From: Pseudomonas triticicola
GTDB lineage: Bacteria; Pseudomonadota; Gammaproteobacteria; Pseudomonadales; Pseudomonadaceae
Direction: 5' to 3'
Assembly: GCF_019145375.1 (NCBI RefSeq)
Contig: NZ_JAHSTX010000001.1
Location: 1,091,001 to 1,155,000, forward strand
DNA length: 64,000 bases
Shown: piece after piece, positions 17,325 through 25,739 of the stretch
How the letters are laid out: the number at the start of each line of letters is the position of its first letter
Position numbering within the stretch: the first letter of the stretch is position 1
Notes under the pieces: generated by a model
Told to the model about the DNA's origin: nothing
The model's input: only the letters and a program-made list of their open reading frames with translations
The model's database searches: none
Position numbers and translations under genes: made by a program

Positions 17325-17765
17325 ATGACCTTTGTGTTGGCTCAATGGCTGGTGACTGTGTTCGCGGCAATCGGCCTGATGCATGTGTATTGGGCGTTGG
17401 GTGGGCAATGGGCGGCTGCGGTGGTGGTGCCGCAGGTGCCGGTGTCGGGCTTCGTCGCCACGGTACGCCCGGCCTTCAAGCCCTCAGGCTGGCTGACGCT
17501 GGCAGTCGCCGCTGCGCTGCTGATAATTGCGGCGCTGGTTTGTATGCGGGTCGGTTGGGGCGTGCCGGCGGTGCAGCACAAGGCACTGCAATGGGTGATC
17601 AGCGCGATCGCGTTGCTGATGTTTGCTCGGGCGATCGGTGATTCGAATCTGGTCGGGTTCTTCAAGGAAGTGAAGGATTCGCGATTTGCGCGGCTGGATA
17701 CTTGGGTGTATTCGCCGTTGTGTGCGCTGCTGGGGGCGGGGTTGTTGGCGGTGGCCTGGGTTTGA
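17325..17765 (+). CDS. DUF3995 membrane protein
   Basis: A 146-residue inner-membrane protein with four predicted helices. The N-terminus has GLMHVYWALGGQWAAAVVVP and the middle has F-K-P-S-G-W, both typical of DUF3995. Later D-S-N-L-V-G-F-F-K and D-T-W-V-Y-S-P-L-C also match. The ATG follows GAAGGATTTCAACC. Function unknown. Confidence 0.8.
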   Translation: MTFVLAQWLVTVFAAIGLMHVYWALGGQWAAAVVVPQVPVSGFVATVRPAFKPSGWLTLAVAAALLIIAALVCMRVGWGVPAVQHKALQWVISAIALLMFARAIGDSNLVGFFKEVKDSRFARLDTWVYSPLCALLGAGLLAVAWV

Positions 17766-17798
17766 GCTGATCCGGAATTTGCGACGCCCCGACTGGCC

Positions 17799-17828
17799 TC
17801 TTCGCGAGCAGGCTCGCTCCCACATGGG
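17799..17828. repeat. Single REP, inverted orientation
   Basis: TTCGCGAGCAGGCTCGCTCC followed by CACATGGG, without a partner copy nearby. It sits between the convergent DUF3995 gene and the mrp operon, just before the mrpG stop. Confidence 0.85.
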
Positions 17829-17858
17829 AGAGCGCATTCCACGGGCGCTACATGATCA

Positions 17859-18221
17859 TCAATTACCACTTTCAGTCTGACGACTGCTCACCTCAGCCGG
17901 CACATCATCCCCGGCCATCCGCTTGCGGAACAACGCCGCCCGCGCCAGCAGCAGGGTGGTCACTGGCACGGTGATCGCCAACAGAATCGGAATCAGCCAG
18001 GCATGCACCACTGGCCCGGACTTCAGCGCTGAGAAGCAAATGATCGACGCCAGTGCCACACACCAGGCACCGATTGTCGACGCCAGCGCTGGCGGATGCA
18101 TACGCTGGAAGTAATCCTTCATCCGCAGCAATCCGGTTGCACCCAGCAGGGTAAACACGCCGCTGAGCACCAGCAGCACCGCCACCGGAATCTCGACCCA
18201 TAAAGACAATTCGGCATTCAT
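17859..18221 (-). CDS. mrpG: Monovalent cation/H+ antiporter subunit G
   Basis: A 120-residue membrane protein with three helices. LLVLSGVFTLLGATGLLRMK followed by D-Y-F-Q-R-M-H-P-P-A-L is the MnhG/PhaG signature. It is the last gene of the mrp cluster, and its ATG overlaps the subunit F stop. All Mrp subunits are needed for Na+(K+)/H+ exchange by the membrane complex. Confidence 0.93.
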   Translation of the reverse strand: MNAELSLWVEIPVAVLLVLSGVFTLLGATGLLRMKDYFQRMHPPALASTIGAWCVALASIICFSALKSGPVVHAWLIPILLAITVPVTTLLLARAALFRKRMAGDDVPAEVSSRQTESGN

Positions 18222-18496
18222 TCGATCACCTCGCCACGCAGCAGGAATTTCGCCAAGGCAAACGAGCCGACGAAGCCGAACAGCGCGATCAGCAGCGCCG
18301 CTTCGAAGTAGGTATCACTGGCGTAACGAATGCCCAGGGTCAGCATCATCAGCATCGCGACGATATACAGGTAATCCAGCGCCAGTACCCGATCCTGAGC
18401 TGACGGGCCTTTGAACAGGCGCACCAGGGTCAGCACCATCGCCACGCAGTACAGAAACAGCGTCAGCAGAATCGCATTCGACAGCAATGGGCTCAT
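18218..18496 (-). CDS. mrpF: Monovalent cation/H+ antiporter subunit F
   Basis: A 92-residue protein with three membrane helices. RLFKGPSAQDRVLALDYLYI and ALFGFVGSFALAKFLLRGEV are the MrpF/PhaF core. The true start is the ATG at 18496, which overlaps the subunit E stop by 4 bp; a longer open frame upstream is an antisense-free shadow of mrpE and is not used. A small subunit of the Mrp antiporter complex. Confidence 0.93.
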   Translation of the reverse strand: MSPLLSNAILLTLFLYCVAMVLTLVRLFKGPSAQDRVLALDYLYIVAMLMMLTLGIRYASDTYFEAALLIALFGFVGSFALAKFLLRGEVIE

Positions 18497-18981
18497 TCGA
18501 AAATCTCCATCAACGGTCGCTCGTAAGTACTTTTGAAGTGCTCGATGAACTGCGCTTCGTCGTGCAGATCCCAGACGTGCAGCAACAGAACGCTGCGGTC
18601 CAGCGCCAGTTCTGACCATACGGTACCGGGCACCACGGTGCAGATCATTGCCAGTGCCGCCAGACCATGAGCATCGCGCAGATCCAGCGGCACTTTGATA
18701 AAGCATGAGTTGGGCGGACGACGTCCGGCGTTGACTACGCCCCAGGCGACGATCAGGTTGGACATGATGACGTCGCGGCCGACCAGGAAGAACAGACGCA
18801 GGATGGCGATGGGGTTGCGGATGCGCGCACGTTTCGGCCGCAATTTGCGCATCATCAGCGGCGCAGCGAAACCCAGCGCGGCACCGAGCAGCAGATTGCC
18901 CGGGCTGACGGACAGGTTCAGGGTCAGCCACAGAATCCACAGGGCCAGCGATAACCACGGTGCCGGGAACAATCGATTCAT
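18493..18981 (-). CDS. mrpE: Monovalent cation/H+ antiporter subunit E
   Basis: A 162-residue subunit with N-terminal membrane helices (PAPWLSLALWILWLTLNLSV) and the conserved V-G-R-D-V-I-M-S-N and L-A-M-I-C-T-V-V-P-G-T of MnhE. It overlaps mrpD and mrpF by 4 bp each. Within the complex, MrpE belongs to the module that contacts MrpF and MrpG. Confidence 0.93.
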   Translation of the reverse strand: MNRLFPAPWLSLALWILWLTLNLSVSPGNLLLGAALGFAAPLMMRKLRPKRARIRNPIAILRLFFLVGRDVIMSNLIVAWGVVNAGRRPPNSCFIKVPLDLRDAHGLAALAMICTVVPGTVWSELALDRSVLLLHVWDLHDEAQFIEHFKSTYERPLMEIFE

Positions 18982-20657
18982 GGCTGCACCTCGAGCATGT
19001 CGGCTCTGGCTTGCGGGCTCGGCACTGCCCGAGTGCCAAGCACCGCCAGCACGTATTGCTGCGGATTGTTCAGCGCATCGGCCGTAGCCTGGGTGTAGCG
19101 CAACAGCGATTCAGCCTTGAACGTCAGGACAATGCTCAGCCCGAGCAGCAGAAATATCGGCGCGCATTCGAGTTTGCGCAGCAGTGGTGATGGGCGCTCC
19201 TCCGGCGTCCAAAAGCGCTGGATACCCAGGCGAGAGAAGGCCATGAGGGAAGCCAGACCGGTCAGGATCAACAGGGCCAGCAATCCCCATGCGCCGGGAG
19301 GCAGCGGCGCCGCAGTGCCAAGTCCCAACGGGTTGAGCAATGCCCCGATCAGGCTGAGCTTGCCGATGAACCCGGACAGCGGTGGCATGCCGATGATCAA
19401 CAGCGCGCAGGCAATGAAGCTCAAACCGAGAAAGGCCATGGTCCAGGGGATGACTTGGCCGACCACGGCTTTCTGCTCGTCGTCGAGGTTGATGCCCTTG
19501 GGCGGTTGCAGCGATTCCTGTGGACGCGGCAGCAGTTCGCTTTCGTCCTCGAGGGGAATCTCGTTGGCCGAGCGCGAGCGCTCGATCAGTTCGGCGAGCA
19601 TGAACAATGCGCTCAGCGCCAGGGTCGAGCTGACCAGATAGAACAGCGCAGCGCCGATCAGGTTCGGCTGGGCGAAGCCGATCGCCGAGAGCAGGATCCC
19701 TGCCGACACCAGAATGCTCAGGCTGGCCATGCGCTCCAGGCGTTGCGCGGCGATAATCGCCAGCCCTGCGCAAGCCATGGTCGCCATGCCGCCGTAAATC
19801 AGCCAGTCGCCGCCGAAGAATGCCGAGGCGCCGGCCTGACCAGAAAACAGCAGGGTCCACAGGCGCAGGAGGGTGTAGACGCCGACCTTGGTCATGATCG
19901 CAAACATCGCCGCCACCGGCGCGCTGGCCGAGGAATAGGCCGGCACCAGCCAGAAATTCAGCGGCCACATGCCAGCCTTGGCCAGAAACGCTACCGCAAG
20001 AATTCCCGCGCCAGCATGCAGCAGGCCACGATCGGCTTCCGGCACCAGCGGGATCTTCATCGCCAGATCGGCCATGTTCAGCGTGCCGGTCACCCCGTAG
20101 ATCAACGCAGCGCCGATCAAAAACAGTGACGATGCCAGCAGGTTGATCGAAATGTAATGTAACCCCGACGACACCCGCGCCCGGCCCGAGCCGTGCAGCA
20201 ACAAGCCGTAGGATGCGGCGAGCAACACTTCGAAGAACACGAACAGGTTGAACAGATCCGCCGTCAGGAACGCGCCATACAGGCCCATCAATTGAATCTG
20301 GAACAGTGCGTGGAAACTCGACCCGGCACCGTCCCAGCGGGCCATGGCAAACAGCAGGGCGCTGACGCCGATGATTCCGGTCAGCACCAGCATCAGTGCC
20401 GACAGGCGATCAACCACCAGGACGATGCCAAACGGTGCCTGCCAGTTGCCCGGCAGGTACACGCCGATGGAGCCGGGGACGCCGGTGGTCTGCGTCCATT
20501 GCAACAGCATCACTGAAATGAACAGGCCGAGGAGGCTGGAGAACAGATTGATTTTCGCCTTCAGCGGCCGGTGCTTTTCGCCCAGCATCAGCATGATCGC
20601 AGCCGTCAACAGCGGCAGCAGGATCGGTGCGGCGATCAGGTGAGTCATCGCCATCAT
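18978..20657 (-). CDS. mrpD: Monovalent cation/H+ antiporter subunit D
   Basis: A 559-residue protein with about 14 membrane helices, related to the proton-pumping subunits NuoL/M/N. It shows VFFEVLLAASYGLLLHGSGR and AFLAKAGMWPLNFWLVPAYS, the latter carrying the lysine and the proton-channel residues of the Proton_antipo_M domain. The hydrophilic loop (E-D-E-S-E-L-L-P-R-P-Q) near residue 390 is longer than usual. The ATG overlaps the mrpC stop (ATGA); further ATGs lie 3 and 9 bp on. Confidence 0.94.
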   Translation of the reverse strand: MMAMTHLIAAPILLPLLTAAIMLMLGEKHRPLKAKINLFSSLLGLFISVMLLQWTQTTGVPGSIGVYLPGNWQAPFGIVLVVDRLSALMLVLTGIIGVSALLFAMARWDGAGSSFHALFQIQLMGLYGAFLTADLFNLFVFFEVLLAASYGLLLHGSGRARVSSGLHYISINLLASSLFLIGAALIYGVTGTLNMADLAMKIPLVPEADRGLLHAGAGILAVAFLAKAGMWPLNFWLVPAYSSASAPVAAMFAIMTKVGVYTLLRLWTLLFSGQAGASAFFGGDWLIYGGMATMACAGLAIIAAQRLERMASLSILVSAGILLSAIGFAQPNLIGAALFYLVSSTLALSALFMLAELIERSRSANEIPLEDESELLPRPQESLQPPKGINLDDEQKAVVGQVIPWTMAFLGLSFIACALLIIGMPPLSGFIGKLSLIGALLNPLGLGTAAPLPPGAWGLLALLILTGLASLMAFSRLGIQRFWTPEERPSPLLRKLECAPIFLLLGLSIVLTFKAESLLRYTQATADALNNPQQYVLAVLGTRAVPSPQARADMLEVQP

Positions 20658-20998
20658 TCTTTAGGCTCCCGGCCGTCGACGTGGTCGGTGCCGGTCAAGC
20701 CGCGCGAGGCGAGCAATACGACGAGAAACAGCGCGGTCATGGCGAAGCTGATGACGATCGCCGTCAGTACCAGCGCCTGGGGCAGCGGGTCGGTGTAATG
20801 CAGCAAGTCCTGGGTCACGCCGTCCTTGATCACCGGCTCTTTGCCGATGAACAGGCTGCCCATGCTGAAAATGAAAAGATTGACCGCGTACGACAACAGG
20901 CACAGGCCCATTACGACCTGAAAGGTTCGCGGGCGCAGGATCAGCCAGACCCCGGACGCGGCAAGAATGCCGATGGCGATTGCGATGACTTCTTCCAT
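20654..20998 (-). CDS. mrpC: Monovalent cation/H+ antiporter subunit C
   Basis: A 114-residue NuoK-like subunit with three helices. LRPRTFQVVMGLCLLSYAVN is followed by N-L-F-I-F-S-M-G and DPLPQALVLTAIVISFAMTA, the canonical MnhC/NuoK pattern with buried acidic residues. The ATG overlaps the mrpA stop by one base (TGATG). Confidence 0.95.
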   Translation of the reverse strand: MEEVIAIAIGILAASGVWLILRPRTFQVVMGLCLLSYAVNLFIFSMGSLFIGKEPVIKDGVTQDLLHYTDPLPQALVLTAIVISFAMTALFLVVLLASRGLTGTDHVDGREPKE

Positions 20999-23916
20999 CA
21001 GACGGCTCCTTTGCTGGCGACGGACTTGGGCAGCGATGCAGTCTTGTGACCACGCACCGATTGGTGGGCGAGGGCGGTGAGGATCAACAACGTCGATCCG
21101 ACTACCACGGCGTACACGCCGATGTCGAAGAACAGCGCACTGGCGATATGGATATCACCGAGCAACGGCACGCTGATGTGCCAGGTGTGAGTGGTCAGGA
21201 ACGGATAACCGGCGAGCAGCGCACCGAGACCGGTGGCAGTGGCGAACAGCAGCCCGGTGCCCATCCAGCGCAATGGCCGCAGGCTCATTTGCGCCTCGAC
21301 CCACTGGGTGCCGGCAACCATGTATTGCAGGATAAAGGCCACCGACATCACCAGCCCGGCGACAAAACCGCCGCCCGGCTGATTGTGCCCGCGCATGAAC
21401 AGATAGAACGACACCACCAGCGCGACAGGCAGCAGCAGGCGCACCAGTACCGCCGGCACCATCATGAAACCGAGCGCGGTGTCGCTGGCCGAACGCGGGT
21501 TGACCAGATCGGTGACCACGTCGGGCGCGAGCAGACGTTGCTGGGCCGGCAACTGCAGGCTTTCCTTCGGCGGACGGAAGCGGCGCAGCAGGGCGAACAC
21601 GGTGAGCGCCACGGCGACCAATACGGTGATTTCGCCGAGCGTGTCGAAACCACGGAAGTCCACCAGCATCACGTTGACCACGTTGCTGCCGCCGCCCTCG
21701 GGCAGGGCGCGGCTGAGGTAGAACGAGGAAATATGGTTCGGCGTTTGCCGGGTGAGCATGGCGTAGGACAGCAGCGCCATCCCCGCACCGACCGCAATCG
21801 ACAGCAGCAAGTCGCGCAGACGCCGAATACGCGCCTTGCGCAGGCTACTTGGCAGTGGTGAGACTTCTTCGATGCGTCGCGGCAACCAGCGCAGGCCAAG
21901 CAGGATCAACACCGTGGTCACCACTTCGACTGCCAGTTGCGTCAGCGCCAGATCAGGCGCCGAGAACCAGACGAAGGTTACGCAGGTCATCAAGCCACAG
22001 ACGCTGACCATGGTCAGGGCGGCGAGACGGTGATATTTCGCCTGCCAAGCGGCGCCAAGCGCACAGGCTATCGCCAGCAGCCACAGGGTCACGAAGACAA
22101 TGGATCCGGGGATTTTCGGCCGGTCGCCCCAGGTCAGCGTGCTGTGCAGCATCGGGATCAGACCGGCGAGCACCGCAGCCGAAACCATCAGGAACAGTTG
22201 CATCTGCAAGCGCTTGGTGCCCAGTCGCCGCTCGACGCGCCGGGCGATGCGCATCATTACGACCAGACTGCGCTCGAACAAACGCTTGCCGTTGAGGCGG
22301 CCCACCAGCGGCGGGTACTTGAAACGGCCCAGCTTGAACTGCTTGCGCAGCAGCAGATAGAGGAGGATGCCGCCGGACATGGCGATCAGGCTCATGATCA
22401 TCGGCGCGTTCAAGCCGTGCCAGATGGCCAGGCTGTATTCCGGCAACTCCCCGCCAACTACGGGCAGCGCGGCAGCGGCGAGCAGTGGCCCGACGATCTG
22501 CGCCGGAAAAATCCCCACCAGCAGGCAAGTGAAGACCAGCAACTCGACGGGTGCGCGCATCCAGCGTGGCGGCTCGTGCGGCGTGTGCGGCAGGTCAGTG
22601 GCGGTGGGGCCGAAGAACACGTCGACGGTGAAACGCAGGGAGTAGGCCACGCTGAACATGCCGGCGATGGTCGCGACGATCGGCAGACTGGTTTCGACCC
22701 AGGCCGTGGCGTTGATGAACACGGTTTCGGCGAAGAACATCTCCTTCGACAGGAAACCGTTGAGCAACGGCACGCCGGCCATTGAGGCGCTGGCGACCAT
22801 GGCCAGTGTTGCCGTATAGGGAATCAGCTTGATCAGACCGCTGAGTTTGCGAATGTCACGGGTACCGCTTTCGTGGTCAATGATGCCGGCGGCCATGAAC
22901 AGCGAAGCTTTGAACGTCGCGTGATTGAGAATGTGAAACACCGCCGCCACTGCGGCCAGTGAACTGTTCAGGCCCAGGAGCAAAGTGATCAGGCCGAGAT
23001 GGCTGATGGTCGAGTAGGCCAGCAAGCCTTTGAGATCGTTCTGGAACATCGCGCAGTACGCGCCGAGCAACAGCGTACAGGCGCCCGCTCCGCTGACGAT
23101 GTAGAACCATTCCTCACTGCCGGACAGCGACGGCCACAGACGTGCCAAAAGGAAAACCCCGGCCTTGACCATGGTCGCCGAGTGCAGATAGGCCGAGACG
23201 GGCGTCGGTGCCGCCATCGCGTGGGGCAGCCAGAAGTGAAACGGGAATTGCGCGCTTTTGCTCAGCGCGCCGATCAGGATGAGTGGCAAAAGAACAGGGT
23301 AGAGGGCATGTGCGCGAATCAGATCGCCGGCGGCCAGGACCTTGTCGAGGTCATAGCTGCCGACGACATGGCCGAGAATCATGACCCCCGCCAGCAGACA
23401 TAATCCGCCGGCACCGGTGACCATCAGCGCCATATAAGCACCGCGCCGCGCATCGGCGCGGTGGTGCCAGTAGCCGATCAGCAGGAACGAGAAGAGGCTG
23501 GTCAGCTCCCAGAAAAACACCATCTGAATCAGATTGCCGGAGATCACCAGGCCAAGCATGGCGCCCATGAACGCCAGGAAAAACGCGAAAAAACGTGGCA
23601 CCGGGTCGTCCGGCGACATGTAGTAACGGGCGTATAAAGAGACAAGTGTGCCGATGCCCAGCACCAGCATCGAGAACAGCCAGGCGAAGCCGTCCATGCG
23701 CAGAACGAAGTTCAGCCCGAGGCTGGGCAACCACATGAATTCTTCACGGATCACGCCGCCATAGGCGATTTGCGGGTACAGCATCGCGACCTGAACGGTA
23801 CCGATCAAAGCAACCAGGCCCGCCAGCAGGGATTCGGCATTACGCGCATTGTGCGGCAGCACCGCTGCCAGACAGCTGCCAATGAATGGCAGAAGCAGTA
23901 GAACTATCAGGGACAT
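20998..23916 (-). CDS. mrpA: Monovalent cation/H+ antiporter subunit A, fused to subunit B
   Basis: A 972-residue protein, the first gene of the six-gene mrp operon. The N-terminal half is a NuoL-like antiporter module (FFWELTSLFSFLLIGYWHHR; SKSAQFPFHFWLPHAMAAPT). The centre is the MbhE/DUF4040-like region (LALTQLAVEVVTTVLILLGL). The last 200 residues (RPPKESLQLPAQQ onward, with RGHNQPGGGFVAGLV) are the MnhB domain, so A and B are fused as in the Pseudomonas Sha/Pha systems. The complex gives Na+ tolerance and pH homeostasis. The ribosome site (AGAAGCC) is weak. A paired REP lies upstream. Confidence 0.94.
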   Translation of the reverse strand: MSLIVLLLLPFIGSCLAAVLPHNARNAESLLAGLVALIGTVQVAMLYPQIAYGGVIREEFMWLPSLGLNFVLRMDGFAWLFSMLVLGIGTLVSLYARYYMSPDDPVPRFFAFFLAFMGAMLGLVISGNLIQMVFFWELTSLFSFLLIGYWHHRADARRGAYMALMVTGAGGLCLLAGVMILGHVVGSYDLDKVLAAGDLIRAHALYPVLLPLILIGALSKSAQFPFHFWLPHAMAAPTPVSAYLHSATMVKAGVFLLARLWPSLSGSEEWFYIVSGAGACTLLLGAYCAMFQNDLKGLLAYSTISHLGLITLLLGLNSSLAAVAAVFHILNHATFKASLFMAAGIIDHESGTRDIRKLSGLIKLIPYTATLAMVASASMAGVPLLNGFLSKEMFFAETVFINATAWVETSLPIVATIAGMFSVAYSLRFTVDVFFGPTATDLPHTPHEPPRWMRAPVELLVFTCLLVGIFPAQIVGPLLAAAALPVVGGELPEYSLAIWHGLNAPMIMSLIAMSGGILLYLLLRKQFKLGRFKYPPLVGRLNGKRLFERSLVVMMRIARRVERRLGTKRLQMQLFLMVSAAVLAGLIPMLHSTLTWGDRPKIPGSIVFVTLWLLAIACALGAAWQAKYHRLAALTMVSVCGLMTCVTFVWFSAPDLALTQLAVEVVTTVLILLGLRWLPRRIEEVSPLPSSLRKARIRRLRDLLLSIAVGAGMALLSYAMLTRQTPNHISSFYLSRALPEGGGSNVVNVMLVDFRGFDTLGEITVLVAVALTVFALLRRFRPPKESLQLPAQQRLLAPDVVTDLVNPRSASDTALGFMMVPAVLVRLLLPVALVVSFYLFMRGHNQPGGGFVAGLVMSVAFILQYMVAGTQWVEAQMSLRPLRWMGTGLLFATATGLGALLAGYPFLTTHTWHISVPLLGDIHIASALFFDIGVYAVVVGSTLLILTALAHQSVRGHKTASLPKSVASKGAV

Positions 23917-24057
23917 AGGCTTCTAATCTGCGGAAGTTTGTGAAGCATCATACGTGCCAGCTCCCTGATCGCCAAACGCGAGGATGTCGCAGAATCCTAC
24001 AAAGTAGTCTGGAATTTTGTGTTTGGCGTTGTTTCAGGGGCAATGATGGTGCGGCGC

Positions 24058-24126
24058 ATTCGCGAGCAGGCTCGCTCCCACACTGGAATGCATTTCAAAA
24101 TGTGGGAGCGAGCCTGCTCGCGAAAG
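24058..24126. repeat. Paired REP, tails facing inward
   Basis: An inverted REP (TTCGCGAGCAGGCTCGCTCC) is followed by a forward REP, with only about 22 bp between them. The order is opposite to that in the longer REPINs here. It lies between the mrpA promoter side and the 3' end of the EamA gene. Confidence 0.9.
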
Positions 24127-24154
24127 CATGGGTACGACGAGAAAAAATTGCGGG

Positions 24155-25087
24155 TCACGCCTGCGTTTCCCGCTCCAGCTCAGCTTCTGCCTCGGTGGAC
24201 CTTCCCTTGGTCTTCAACTCACTGACAATCACCGCCGCAACAATCAGCCCGGCCCCAACCAGCGCAATTGCCGGCAAGCGCTCCCCGGCAATCCGTCCGA
24301 CAATCCCGGCCCACACCGGTTCACCGGCATAGATCAATGTCGCCCGAGTCGGCGAAACACTCTTCTGTGCCCAGTTCATCGCTACCTGAATCGCCGCACT
24401 CGCCCCGCCCAGGCCCAAAGCCGTCGCCAGCAATAACCAGGAAAACTCCGGAATCACTTCACCGGTCGGGACTACCAGCAAGAACGACAACACCGCCGTC
24501 ACCGCCAGTTGCACCACCGTCACTCGCCGCACATCCACCTGCCCGGCGAAAGTGCTGATCAAAATGATTTCAGCAGCAATCGCAACGGCGCTGATCAATG
24601 TCGCAATTTCTCCGGGACTGAAATTCAGCGCCGCCCCTGAAGGACCCGACAACAACATCAAACCGGTAAACGCCAGCATGATCCCGATACTTGGCATCAA
24701 CCCCGGACGCCGTCCCAGCACCAGCCATTGCAGCAGCGGCACAAACGGCACGTACAGCGCGGTAATGAACGCCGACTGACTGCTCGGAATGCTTTGCAAC
24801 CCGACCGTCTGCAAGCCATAACCAAGCATGATCGCCACGCCGATGAATGACCCTGCCTTGACTTCCAACAAGGTCAACTCGCGCAAGTGCCGCCAGGAAA
24901 ACATCGCCACGATCGCCGCCGCTGCGGCGAAGCGCAAGCCGACGAAAAACATCGGGCCACTGACCGTCATGGCATGTTGCACAATCAGAAACGTGCCGCC
25001 CCAGATCATGGTGATCAGCACCAGCACGCACTCGGCTTTGCTGAAGCGGGAGAAGCGGATTCGGGACGCAGAATTGTTTGGCGACAT
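24155..25087 (-). CDS. DMT superfamily (EamA) transporter
   Basis: A 310-residue inner-membrane protein with ten predicted helices in two EamA repeats. VLVLITMIWGGTFLIVQHAM opens the first and ATALGLGGASAAIQVAMNWA lies in the second; ATLIYAGEPVWAGIVGRIAG is the typical end-of-repeat signature. Such proteins export amino acids or metabolites. The second of two adjacent ATGs (25087) is properly spaced from AAGG. It is divergent from the XRE-cupin regulator, which may control it. Confidence 0.88.
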   Translation of the reverse strand: MSPNNSASRIRFSRFSKAECVLVLITMIWGGTFLIVQHAMTVSGPMFFVGLRFAAAAAIVAMFSWRHLRELTLLEVKAGSFIGVAIMLGYGLQTVGLQSIPSSQSAFITALYVPFVPLLQWLVLGRRPGLMPSIGIMLAFTGLMLLSGPSGAALNFSPGEIATLISAVAIAAEIILISTFAGQVDVRRVTVVQLAVTAVLSFLLVVPTGEVIPEFSWLLLATALGLGGASAAIQVAMNWAQKSVSPTRATLIYAGEPVWAGIVGRIAGERLPAIALVGAGLIVAAVIVSELKTKGRSTEAEAELERETQA

Positions 25088-25122
25088 CATGACCTTGCGC
25101 ACATTAAAAGGGAGGCCGCACA

Positions 25123-25167
25123 ATGCCGCCAACGTTGCGCAGTATACTGCCCAACCCCACCGAGTGA
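25123..25167 (+). other. Possible upstream ORF / leader peptide
   Basis: A 14-codon frame (MPPTLRSILPNPTE) with an excellent ribosome site, GGGAGG, 7 bp before its ATG. Its TGA overlaps an in-frame GTG (25164) of the following regulator gene as GTGA. That gene has no good ribosome site of its own, so translation could be coupled through this peptide. Too short to be sure. Confidence 0.35.
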
Positions 25168-25175
25168 GCAATATA

Positions 25176-25739
25176 GTGCACAAAGATTTGACTCAGCGAG
25201 CCTCCGTTCTGCAACACGTCAGCCAGAACGTTCGACGCTTGCGCCATGCTGCGGATATGAGCCAGACCGCACTGGCGGAAAAATCCGGGGTGAGCCGACG
25301 GATGCTGGTAGCAATCGAGGCAGGCGAAAAGAATGTCAGCCTGACCACGCTTGATCGCGTTGCCGAAGCGCTCGACGTTGCCTTCAGCGATCTGATCCAA
25401 GCGCACGATGCGCGCGATCCGAGCCGGATCAATGAGGTTGCCTGGGCGGGCACGATTCCCGGCAGCAGAGCCGTGCTACTGTCCAAAGCCACCGCGAGCC
25501 GCGAAGTCGAGCAATGGGAGTGGTGCCTGCAACCGGGCGAGGTCTACCCGTCGCAACCGGACGCCGATGGCTGGAGCGAGCAGATTTACGTATTTGAAGG
25601 ATGCCTGACACTGATGCTCGGCGATCAGGCGCAGCACATCAATAAAGGAGAGTTTTTCATGTTCGCCAGCAATCAACCGCATGCCTACCGCAACGATGGC
25701 GATGTGGCTGCGCGGTTCGTGCGTAATGTGGTGATCTGA
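25176..25739 (+). CDS. XRE-family regulator with cupin domain
   Basis: A regulator of about 187 residues. The N-terminal helix-turn-helix (LRHAADMSQTALAEKSGVSR, R-R-M-L-V-A-I-E-A-G) is followed by a C-terminal small-molecule-binding cupin (GDQAQHINKGEFFMFASNQP). The start is uncertain between GTG 25176 and GTG 25164; no strong ribosome site precedes either. The stop is directly adjacent to the ATG of the FAD protein, so they are co-transcribed, and the EamA exporter is divergent. The regulator probably controls both. Confidence 0.83.
   Translation: MHKDLTQRASVLQHVSQNVRRLRHAADMSQTALAEKSGVSRRMLVAIEAGEKNVSLTTLDRVAEALDVAFSDLIQAHDARDPSRINEVAWAGTIPGSRAVLLSKATASREVEQWEWCLQPGEVYPSQPDADGWSEQIYVFEGCLTLMLGDQAQHINKGEFFMFASNQPHAYRNDGDVAARFVRNVVI

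Noticed and set aside
18497..19039. N-terminal extension of subunit F
   Set aside because: The open frame upstream of 18496 lies within mrpE in another frame; the ATG at 18496 gives the normal MrpF length and the 4-bp overlap.
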